Shown: piece by piece, positions 8,840-16,169 of the stretch
Layout of the letters: each line of letters starts with the position of its first letter
Position numbering within the stretch: the stretch's first letter is position 1
Virus record (IMG/VR): IMGVR_UViG_3300049484_000358
Span: 1 to 53,296 of that record
Origin: a virus
Reading direction: 5' to 3' (one strand)
DNA: 53,296 bases
Notes under the pieces: model-generated
Database searches by the model: none
The model's input: only the letters and a program-made list of their open reading frames with translations
What the model was told of the DNA's origin: nothing
Program-made: the position numbers and the translations under genes

Positions 8840-9220
8840 ATGAACTCCAAACAGTACGAAGTAAAAACCCTGCTGAACTCCGCAGGAGCCACCCAAGCGG
8901 CGGCTGGTACCACTCAGGATCTTGGATCTTCACCGTCGATTCAACGGCGTGAGGTGAAGGTTATCGTTGGGTCCCAGGTTTTGACAGCCGGAACTTTCCC
9001 GCTGACCTTAACCGAATGTGACACGACCAACGGGACGTTCTCCGCCGTCGATGGTGATTCTATTGTCAGTGTTACGGCGACTCAGGCCGCTGTGGCTGTG
9101 GCCGAATACCACGTCAAACCCGCCAAGCGGTACATTAAGGCCTCGATCGGAACCGTCTCCGGTACCGGTGCCGCCGCAAACCTGCTTGTTTTGATGCTGC
9201 CGCTTAAACGGCACGCTTAG
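8840..9220 (+). CDS. Putative capsid decoration/head protein
   Basis: 126 residues. No certain family. Beta-rich, small and Ala/Thr/Gly-rich, lying 60 bases after the major capsid gene, where decoration proteins that stabilise the capsid surface are usually found. An AAAGGA ribosome site precedes ATG. A strong hairpin follows the stop, suggesting that capsid and this gene form the highly expressed end of a transcript. The role is inferred from position. Confidence 0.55.
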   Translation: MNSKQYEVKTLLNSAGATQAAAGTTQDLGSSPSIQRREVKVIVGSQVLTAGTFPLTLTECDTTNGTFSAVDGDSIVSVTATQAAVAVAEYHVKPAKRYIKASIGTVSGTGAAANLLVLMLPLKRHA

Positions 9221-9242
9221 TCCAGTCTCCCTCATTCTGGGC

Positions 9243-9272
9243 GTCCCGGCGGTTAGCAATAACCGCCGGGAC
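9243..9272 (+). terminator. 13-bp hairpin with GCAA tetraloop
   Basis: GTCCCGGCGGTTA (9243-9255) pairs perfectly with 9260-9272 around a GCAA loop, a stable GNRA tetraloop. It is followed by A residues, not a T tract, so it is either a U-poor terminator or an mRNA-stabilising/processing structure after the capsid genes. Confidence 0.65.
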
Positions 9273-9282
9273 AAAAAAGAAA

Positions 9283-9450
9283 ATGAAAAAAGTAATAACC
9301 CTGCTGAATGATGCACTAGATGAATTGCGAAAAACGAAACCTGGCGACAGGTCTGATCGTGATCGTAAGTATGCTATTTGCATAACTCAGACAGAAATTT
9401 TAATTGCTATCATATCCGGTTTATTTTCAAAAGAGGTTATCAATGAATAA
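9283..9450 (+). CDS. Small hypothetical protein
   Basis: 55 residues starting MKKVITLLNDALDELRK; not recognised. Helical and charged N-terminus with a hydrophobic helix near ILIAIISGLF. It begins 10 bases after the hairpin and overlaps the next gene start by 8 bases, a coupled arrangement that argues for real translation. The CCCTGCTG word occurs within codons 6-8. Confidence 0.55.
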   Translation: MKKVITLLNDALDELRKTKPGDRSDRDRKYAICITQTEILIAIISGLFSKEVINE

Positions 9451-10135
9451 CACGATTTATTATGCATTTTTATGTGAACGTGCTGGAGCCGCCAATGACC
9501 AGTGTTTCAATGCAGCATTGGATGTCGCAGACCATTGCGGTTTAAATGGTTACAAACACATGCGGCTTGGGTACTCCAGAACTGATTATGCTCGCAATCA
9601 GTTTATGGCGTCATTTTTACAAAATTCAACTCGTGATAACGATTTATTAGTTATGCTTGATGGCGATCACAAACACCCTGCCGATATTGTAAGCAGGTTT
9701 GCGGCGCATGATCCACAAAAAGGTGTTGTTGGGGCATTGGCATATCGTCGCAGTGAACCTTACGATCCACTGTTTTTCTTACGTGTTAGCGGTGGTTTAC
9801 ATTCTTTAAGTGAATTCGAATTAGGCATTGTATATGCTTGTGCCATTGTTTCTACGTCAGCTATTTCTATTCGGCGGTGGGTTTTACTTGAACTGCTTCA
9901 AAAAGGTTGCACGCCACCGTGGTTTAGATACGAATATCCAGTGGATAAGTCTGAACCGTCGGAAGATATGTACTTTGGCCGAATCTGTGAACAATCTGGA
10001 ATTTGGCATTACTGTGACACATCCATTGTTATTCCACATTCAACACTTACAATGGTTGATAGTAGCGTCAATCAAGCATTTTTGCAGAGTCACCCAGAAC
10101 TTGTTTCTACAAAATCAATCGAGGTCACTGCATGA
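9443..10135 (+). CDS. Glycosyltransferase (GT-A type)
   Basis: 230 residues. Probable nucleotide-sugar-dependent glycosyltransferase. Signature: RTDYARNQF (about residues 46-54), then DNDLLVMLDGDHKHPADI (65-82) with the metal-binding DGD (73-75), and a late acidic PSEDMYFGRI. The start at 9443 has an AGAGG site; an upstream TTG in the same frame has none. ATGA overlap with the next gene. Placed between capsid and connector genes, it may glycosylate capsid or tail proteins. A role in DNA modification is possible because the phage seems able to make hydroxymethylcytosine, but late-gene location argues against it. Confidence 0.7.
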   Translation: MNNTIYYAFLCERAGAANDQCFNAALDVADHCGLNGYKHMRLGYSRTDYARNQFMASFLQNSTRDNDLLVMLDGDHKHPADIVSRFAAHDPQKGVVGALAYRRSEPYDPLFFLRVSGGLHSLSEFELGIVYACAIVSTSAISIRRWVLLELLQKGCTPPWFRYEYPVDKSEPSEDMYFGRICEQSGIWHYCDTSIVIPHSTLTMVDSSVNQAFLQSHPELVSTKSIEVTA

Positions 10136-10977
10136 CAACGATATACGGAGATTATTCAAATTTACGTGACACTCGTGAAATATACTTGGATAGTGCACAA
10201 ATAGGTGATGATACCCTGCTGCTTTCTATGATTCAACAGGCATCTGTTGACATCGACAGCATTTCACATCGCCGATTTTATCCGGTACTCGAAACTCGAA
10301 AATTTGATGCTCCATATTATTCGTATGATCTGCAGTTAAATGATGAAATTTTAGATGTTGACTCTGTTATTAATGGTAACGGTGATTCTTTAACTGTTTC
10401 AGATTTGGTACTCGTACCATACAATACTCTAACGCACCGTGTAATACGTTTATTACCAACAATATCTACATGGATAAACGGTCCATCAGGATTTCCATAT
10501 GCGGCCATATCAGTTACTGGTACGTGGGTTCATGCAGCGGATTACACAACTGGTTGGATGAGTATAGATACTTTGGATGCAGGTTTATTGGTTGGTGCTG
10601 CATCATTTACTGCGTCTCCTGGCGTGTTTTTTGCTGGAATGATTTTAAAAATCGACAGCGAATTTATGTATGTGTCATCCGTGACGGTGGCAGTTCCTCC
10701 TGGGACTACCGTTGATACCGTTTATATTACTCGAGGTATCAACGGTAGTGTCGCCGCCGGTCACTTAATAACTACAGCGGTGTATAAATGGAACCCAGGC
10801 CGTGATATAACCCTGCTGGCCGCTTCTGCGGCGGTGGCCTATTATCACTTAAAATCCAACCCTTCTGGAAATTCATACACTCTTGACGGTGTAACTTTTG
10901 AAACACCAAAAGATGTAACAGAATTTATTCGTACTCGACTTGTTCAATTAAATCTTATTCGGTTAGGTGTAGGATGA
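10132..10977 (+). CDS. Head-tail connector (gp6-like adaptor)
   Basis: 281 residues. The N-terminal 60 residues (DTLLLSMIQQASVDIDSISHRRFYP) match the pattern of phage head-tail adaptors that sit below the portal. The C-terminal helical part (ITLLAASAAVAYYHLKSNP, about 225-243) is also usual. A beta-rich insert of about 100 residues (TTGWMSIDTLD...) makes it longer than the typical 100-200-residue adaptor. ATGA overlaps on both sides tie it to the connector operon. Confidence 0.65.
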   Translation: MTTIYGDYSNLRDTREIYLDSAQIGDDTLLLSMIQQASVDIDSISHRRFYPVLETRKFDAPYYSYDLQLNDEILDVDSVINGNGDSLTVSDLVLVPYNTLTHRVIRLLPTISTWINGPSGFPYAAISVTGTWVHAADYTTGWMSIDTLDAGLLVGAASFTASPGVFFAGMILKIDSEFMYVSSVTVAVPPGTTVDTVYITRGINGSVAAGHLITTAVYKWNPGRDITLLAASAAVAYYHLKSNPSGNSYTLDGVTFETPKDVTEFIRTRLVQLNLIRLGVG

Positions 10978-11447
10978 CAATTGCGACTATTCGATTACGA
11001 TTAGCTAGTCTTCAAGCCTCCATACCTGGTGTTATAAAAGCATATCCTCAGCTACCTCGTGGTATTGTAAAAACAAACGAAATGCCGTTATTTATGACGT
11101 TTGTTAGAGAAGCCGATTACGATTTGGACACTGTTGGTGATGGTGATTTTATTACCAATAGAACATATCTTATGTGGCTTTTAGTAAAACCTGTGGCTGA
11201 AGGTGAGGAGGGTGAAGGTGAATCATTAGCAGAACCTTGGGTTGAAACTGTGGCTAATTTCTTTTTAGCACGTCCATCGTTGGGAAATCTTACTGGAATA
11301 ATGAATTCCTATATGATAAAAGATTCGGGTCCCAAAAAATTAGTATGGCCCGGAACGCCAGCAAACCCAACTGGAGTATATTGGGGAGTTGAATTTCAGC
11401 TCCGTGTAGCTGAATTTACAAAACGCATTTATGCGAATAATGAGTGA
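10974..11447 (+). CDS. Putative head closure/tail completion protein
   Basis: 157 residues; no firm family. Its position between the adaptor and the major tail protein is where head-closure and tail-terminator proteins are encoded. The segment WGVEFQLRVAEFTKR near the C-terminus fits the short beta-strand ends of such proteins. ATGA overlap with the upstream gene. Function inferred from position. Confidence 0.55.
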   Translation: MTIATIRLRLASLQASIPGVIKAYPQLPRGIVKTNEMPLFMTFVREADYDLDTVGDGDFITNRTYLMWLLVKPVAEGEEGEGESLAEPWVETVANFFLARPSLGNLTGIMNSYMIKDSGPKKLVWPGTPANPTGVYWGVEFQLRVAEFTKRIYANNE

Positions 11448-11455
11448 GGTAAAAC

Positions 11456-12286
11456 ATGGCCAATCCGTCTAGCATTAATTCAGGTGTTGGTTTTCGACAC
11501 TCTCAGATTCTTCGGCTCGATGCCAACGGCATTATTTATGCTACTGGTACAACGGCCTATGAGGGTATCGAAGTTACTGGTGGCAAGACTCTAACGATCA
11601 ATGATCCAGAGCCTCGCCAAATCGTCCACGTCGGTGATGATAGCATTTTCGCTCTCGACGTCCTACCTCCGGTTGAACCGATCTCCGGTGAACTCAGCGC
11701 AGGAAAAACGGCTAACGCTTTAGATGCCCTGCTGTCCAACGTGAATGAAGTAACCGTTGGTGAATCCCTGCTGTTCCCAATCGGTACTAACCGCCGTGGT
11801 GATGAAGCTACGGTGGCAATGCTCGCTTTCCGCCAAGCTCTTGACACAGATCCAGCCAGCGGTAATTACGGCAAACGTGTATGGCAGCTTCGGTTATTCC
11901 CCCGCTGCTATGTCATTCCCCGTGAGTCTGGTTTTGAAGACAACGCCGAGGAACGAATGTACACCATCCGGCCTCAGTTTGTCACCAAGTATCCTTGGGG
12001 CGTAACTCTTGCTCTGGCGACTGAAGGTGCTGTTCGCATTCAGGGCGCTCGTGGCATATCGGAATACAAACCGAAATTATTAGCGTGGGTTACAAACAAC
12101 ACCCAAACCCAGTTCACGTTCCCAACCAACTTCGCAGCGGCAACCACCGGAAAGATTAAAACCTGGTTGGTTAATACCACTGGTGTTGGTGCTGTAAGCA
12201 CTGCAACTACGTTGACAACCACGACTATTTCCTATTCCACGGCTCCGACAACCGGAACTTTGGTGGCCTGGTACGAAACGAACTAA
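11456..12286 (+). CDS. Major tail protein
   Basis: 276 residues. Probable tail-tube subunit. Residues 1-190 are beta-rich and typical in composition. The C-terminal part (about 200-276, YKPKLLAWVTNNTQTQFTF then Thr-rich strands) looks like an added beta-sandwich domain exposed on the tube. GC-richer, highly expressed codon use like the capsid gene. A GAGGT site precedes ATG. It is followed by the frameshifted chaperone genes and the tape measure, the standard siphovirus order. Confidence 0.75.
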   Translation: MANPSSINSGVGFRHSQILRLDANGIIYATGTTAYEGIEVTGGKTLTINDPEPRQIVHVGDDSIFALDVLPPVEPISGELSAGKTANALDALLSNVNEVTVGESLLFPIGTNRRGDEATVAMLAFRQALDTDPASGNYGKRVWQLRLFPRCYVIPRESGFEDNAEERMYTIRPQFVTKYPWGVTLALATEGAVRIQGARGISEYKPKLLAWVTNNTQTQFTFPTNFAAATTGKIKTWLVNTTGVGAVSTATTLTTTTISYSTAPTTGTLVAWYETN

Positions 12287-12312
12287 TTCAGATTGAGGGA
12301 GATTGGATAATT

Positions 12313-12690
12313 ATGGAGACCAAAGTTGTCTCATACAGAAAGAATGGCGAAGAAATCTATCGCCTGATTATTTCAGAAGAGACTGCAATATCTCGTTTGC
12401 GCCGCGGCAGTTTAAAACTCGATGCCGTAAAAAACGAGAGTACCGATCCTGATTTGCGTATTATGCATTTGGTATTTTATCCAGATTGCATTGCAGGTGT
12501 AATTGACTGGGGTTCAATGATAAAACCCACATTCGAAGAATTTGCACTGCTGCCTGGACAATTCGTCGATGATTGGGCCACTGCTGTTTGGGAATTAAAT
12601 CCTGATTGGCAACCACAGATTGATGCTGATGCAGTTAAAGAGGCTCTCGAAGAAGACGAAAAAAAACCATCGAACTCAACCAGCGATTAA
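12313..12690 (+). CDS. Tail assembly chaperone (gpG-like, short product)
   Basis: 125 residues. Counterpart of lambda gpG: a chaperone that coats the tape measure before tail-tube assembly. Not recognised by sequence; assigned from size, place between major tail protein and tape measure, and the slippery A-run at its end. The normal stop is TAA at 12688-12690. The C-terminus is acidic with EALEEDEKKPSNS. Confidence 0.75.
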   Translation: METKVVSYRKNGEEIYRLIISEETAISRLRRGSLKLDAVKNESTDPDLRIMHLVFYPDCIAGVIDWGSMIKPTFEEFALLPGQFVDDWATAVWELNPDWQPQIDADAVKEALEEDEKKPSNSTSD

Positions 12691-12917
12691 TTAAAGTAGT
12701 AAAACCTGATGATACAATAGATGAAGAACGTAAACCTCTTCATATTAAAAATTTAGATGCTTCGTGGAGTAATTGGATAACATGGAGATTTTTTAATAAA
12801 TCGGTTTTACCTTTTAGCGGTGGTTTTATGGAACAGCCAACATGGATTATCGAAGATATGATGGTCATAGAAGCTGAGTACATTCGAGTTGAAAAGGAAT
12901 TAAATGCCAGAGAATGA
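12313..12917 (+). CDS. Tail chaperone long form by -1 frameshift (gpGT-like)
   Basis: Predicted 201-residue fusion. Translation follows the short chaperone to codon 118 (12666), slips back one base on A-AAA-AAA, and continues from 12666 in the -1 frame (first new codon ACC) to TGA at 12915-12917. The extension has 83 codons without a stop and protein-like content (HIKNLDASWSNWITWRFF, EQPTWIIEDMMVIEAEY). It has no start codon in a sensible place of its own. The -1 frame ends 14 bases inside the tape-measure gene. This is the known G/GT arrangement of long-tailed phages. Confidence 0.8.
12660..12666 (+). promoter_or_regulatory. Slippery heptamer A_AAA_AAA
   Basis: Eight consecutive A residues (12659-12666) in codons GAA AAA AAA CCA of the chaperone gene give a canonical -1 slippery site. 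The -1 frame downstream stays open for 83 codons until just past the tape-measure start. Confidence 0.8.
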
Positions 12918-15786
12918 TGCAATCAGAGATTTAATAGCTCGATTGAAACTTATCGTTGATAAGGGATCAATCGACAATGCTTCAAAAGCATTTAACAATC
13001 TCGAAAATAACATCAATAATAACGCAAAAAATGCGTCTAAAGCATATGAAGTTTTATATCAGCAGTTAAAATTAATCCGAAGTGAAATTGAAGCTATTCA
13101 ACGACTGTCGAGGTCTTCGGCTGGTTTGGGTTCTGGATCGTCATCTCTTGCTTTAGGTTCTGGAAAAGGTTTAGTTGCACTATCAACATCGGTATCCGTA
13201 GTTCGACAATTATCCGCCGGACTATCTGATGCAAATGGAAAAGCTCTTGCACTATATTCAACATTAAGCAAGTATAGTAGTTTTGGTGGAAGAAATCAAC
13301 AGCAGCCTAAGCTTTTGGGTGGATTAGATCCAAATATAATTGAAGGTCAATTTAGAGATGTTACACCGTCCAAACAGTTGGGTAGTGGTCCAATGCAATC
13401 AGCAGCGGGATATAACGCGGCAGCGGCAGCGGCAACCAACGCTTCTCAAGCTTTTCAACAAGCTGCTGCGGCAGAGGCTCAGGCTTTCGATGTAGTTGGA
13501 CAGCATGCCGATTATGTTAGACAAATAGCGGAACAGCTGGGTATTTCGTTAGAAGAAGCATTAAATCACTGGCAAGAAATTACATCTATAAATGGTAGAA
13601 TAGGATACCAGTCGTCGACGGTTGCTCGTAACCAAGTCGCTGAGAGACTTGGCATACCAATGACTGGTGGATTTGGCGGCGCTGGTGACGGTGGTAATAT
13701 TCCTCGAGCAGCTAATGAAGTATCCGATTTAAATAGCGTACTCGGTAAAAATGCTACTACCACTAGAAAAGCTAATAAAGAATGGGCGTCATTTAGTGCG
13801 GCGTTTGCAGGTTTTCAATTGCGCTTTGTTGGTGAACAAATCAATCGATTCGGTTTACAAATTCTTACACCAATAGAACAATATGTAAAATATGCTGGAG
13901 CTGCTGAAAGTGAAAGCGCTAAGTGGGCAGATTCGCAAAAAGACATTGAAAAGTCTATGATGCGAATTGGTCGTTCATTGATTGATGAAGCTTTACCTGC
14001 AATCGAATTAGCAGCTAAATTTGTTGGAAACATAGCAGAAACTTTAGAAAAGAATCCGATTCTTGCGAAAGCTTTAGTTGGTTTAGCCGGTGGTTCTATT
14101 GCAATAGGCAGTTTATTGTCATTAGCCGGTACAGTTTTAACTGGTGTAGCTGCTCTAAAATATGTGTTACCCGCTTTATTTGGTGGTGGCGGTGCAGCTG
14201 CAGGTGGTGCAACGGCTATTGGTGCAACAGCAGCTACAACTGCAGCGGCTACCGCAGGTGGTGCCACTGCCACTAGTGCTATAGTCGGTATATTATTGCC
14301 AGTGTTAGCCGTTGCAGGTGTAACGGCCGCTATTGTCGGAATTGCTATTCTTGCATACAAAGGTTTAGCGGCAACTGATTTTGGTAAAAGTCGCAATATG
14401 AACGATGCTCCTGGACAAATCGCATCTATGGCAGCGGGTGGAGCAGGTGCAATATATGCAAAGATAACTGGTCAAGATCCCTATAAAGAGTCTGTAAAGT
14501 GGTTCTACGCCGTTGGTAGACTTACTGGTGTTGTTAAAGGATTAGGTACCGCAGCTGAAAAAACAACGGGTCAATTGGGTCCTTCGGAAGAAGCCGTTGG
14601 TTCCTACATCGAATATTTAAAAAGTGTTGCTGATGTAGAAAAACAGTACGAAAAACAACGGACCGATATTATAAAGGACTATGGAAAACAACGAGCAGAT
14701 CTCGAAGAACAGTACGCCGCTGATAGTGCAAAAATAAAAAATGATATTGCAAAAGAGCAACAAAGCATTACCGACGACGATAAAGATGCTCGTAAACAAC
14801 AACTTGATCGATTAGCGGAATTCCAGAAAAGTGAACGTCGAGCGTGGGAAGATTACTACAATGATCGTAGTAAATTAGCTCGTGATTATGGCATAGATAT
14901 ACAACGCGCTGAAGAAGATCATCAGCGTGAAATGCGTAATATGCTCATTGACCACAACTTTAAAGTTGAAGGTTTACTCGGTGAACAAGATGCTTTTGGC
15001 ATTCTCAGTGAAATGCAGTCATATGAAAAAGAACGTTCACGCGCCGAAGAAGAATACGCAGTAGAGTCATCTCGCAGATCCGAAGATTTTACCCTGCGGA
15101 TGAGTGATATGGAACGCGAGTTTGCATTAGAACGGGCTCGTAGGTTAGAAGACTTTTCCCAGCAGCAACAAGAAGCCGAAGTTCAACGCGTTGAAGCCAA
15201 AAAGAAACGGCTAGCAGAACTTGTTGATAAACAAAAAGAACTCGATGAACAGCATGCCGAAGATCTTAAAAAATTAAATGAAGATAAAGCGGAGCGGTTA
15301 GCCGAACTCGATAAAACACATGCCGAAGAAAAGCAGAAAATGTACGCCGATTATATGGATAAATTGCGTATGTTAGATGCAAGTTTATTGAATGAGAAAC
15401 AATTGCGTAATCAATATTATCAACAAATGTCCAAAGACTTGCAGTCATGGTTAGCTAGTATGGGTGGACAGTTTGCAACAAACCTGCCGGGTTACCCTGG
15501 AAAAGCTCTCGGTGGTTATGCTGATAATGGATTATACAATCTCGGTGAAAAAGGTTATGAATTTGTTCTTAATCACCAAACGACCAGAGCATTAGAAAAT
15601 TCACTTAGTGGTAACCTTACACAAGATCGAGTAATGGCTGCAATGTCCGGCGGTTCAGGTTCAATAACACTAAACCAAAACTTCCGATTCCATGGTTCTT
15701 TATCAGACAGCGAGCGGCAGTGGTTCCGTAATACCGCGTATTCTGAAGCTATGTCTGGATTGTCTAGCATATTGAGGGATCAATGA
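12904..15786 (+). CDS. Tape measure protein
   Basis: 960 residues, the second-longest protein. It sets tail length and is ejected with the DNA; by the usual rule of about 0.15 nm per residue this suggests a tail near 140-150 nm. N-terminus helical; hydrophobic membrane-like stretches about 385-485 (LVGLAGGSIAIGSLLSLAG, VGILLPVLAVAGVTAAI); then a long charged coiled coil about 575-845 with repeated KQYEKQRTDI-type units; a C-terminal globular part (ALGGYADNGLYNLGEKGYE) typical of tape measures. AAGGA site. Ends in ATGA overlap with the next tail gene. Confidence 0.93.
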   Translation: MPENDAIRDLIARLKLIVDKGSIDNASKAFNNLENNINNNAKNASKAYEVLYQQLKLIRSEIEAIQRLSRSSAGLGSGSSSLALGSGKGLVALSTSVSVVRQLSAGLSDANGKALALYSTLSKYSSFGGRNQQQPKLLGGLDPNIIEGQFRDVTPSKQLGSGPMQSAAGYNAAAAAATNASQAFQQAAAAEAQAFDVVGQHADYVRQIAEQLGISLEEALNHWQEITSINGRIGYQSSTVARNQVAERLGIPMTGGFGGAGDGGNIPRAANEVSDLNSVLGKNATTTRKANKEWASFSAAFAGFQLRFVGEQINRFGLQILTPIEQYVKYAGAAESESAKWADSQKDIEKSMMRIGRSLIDEALPAIELAAKFVGNIAETLEKNPILAKALVGLAGGSIAIGSLLSLAGTVLTGVAALKYVLPALFGGGGAAAGGATAIGATAATTAAATAGGATATSAIVGILLPVLAVAGVTAAIVGIAILAYKGLAATDFGKSRNMNDAPGQIASMAAGGAGAIYAKITGQDPYKESVKWFYAVGRLTGVVKGLGTAAEKTTGQLGPSEEAVGSYIEYLKSVADVEKQYEKQRTDIIKDYGKQRADLEEQYAADSAKIKNDIAKEQQSITDDDKDARKQQLDRLAEFQKSERRAWEDYYNDRSKLARDYGIDIQRAEEDHQREMRNMLIDHNFKVEGLLGEQDAFGILSEMQSYEKERSRAEEEYAVESSRRSEDFTLRMSDMEREFALERARRLEDFSQQQQEAEVQRVEAKKKRLAELVDKQKELDEQHAEDLKKLNEDKAERLAELDKTHAEEKQKMYADYMDKLRMLDASLLNEKQLRNQYYQQMSKDLQSWLASMGGQFATNLPGYPGKALGGYADNGLYNLGEKGYEFVLNHQTTRALENSLSGNLTQDRVMAAMSGGSGSITLNQNFRFHGSLSDSERQWFRNTAYSEAMSGLSSILRDQ

Positions 15787-16169
15787 CAGCTGCATACGAA
15801 TATAAAATCGGAACTACATATGGTGGGTTGACAAATCTTGAAGATATGGCAACTCCAATACCTGCGCCAAAACATTCGTTAATCGAGTATTCTAAACCTA
15901 CTATACTTGGCGATACAACAGTTAGAGGACTTGGTTGGCGAAGAACTACCTGGCATTGGGACTTTTTAACTCAAGCGCAGTACACTGCACTTCGCGTATT
16001 ATGTGCGGCGCTAAGTTCATTTGTTTACATAAACACCCGTAAAAATGATGGATCATATCAAGTGTACACTGCAACTATGATATGGCCAGCCAATGAACCG
16101 GAATTTGTAAACAACAAGTTGCTCGACATTGATGTAGAGTTTAGAGCTCTGTTGGAGTACACTCCATGA
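15783..16169 (+). CDS. Distal tail / minor tail protein
   Basis: 128 residues. No certain family, but its size, beta-rich character and position between tape measure and the large tail-tip protein match lambda gpM-like or distal tail proteins. The end ATMIWPANEPEF...LDIDVEFRALLEY resembles minor tail proteins that form the ring at the tip. ATGA overlaps with both neighbours. Confidence 0.6.
   Translation: MTAAYEYKIGTTYGGLTNLEDMATPIPAPKHSLIEYSKPTILGDTTVRGLGWRRTTWHWDFLTQAQYTALRVLCAALSSFVYINTRKNDGSYQVYTATMIWPANEPEFVNNKLLDIDVEFRALLEYTP

Noticed and set aside
8118-8933. 271-codon open frame on the - strand opposite the capsid gene
   Set aside because: It is the mirror of GC-biased capsid codons, has no ribosome site and no recognisable protein pattern.
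13815-14396. 193-codon - strand frame opposite the tape measure
   Set aside because: Ala/Pro/Val-rich complement of the Ala/Gly-rich tape-measure segment; no start signal.
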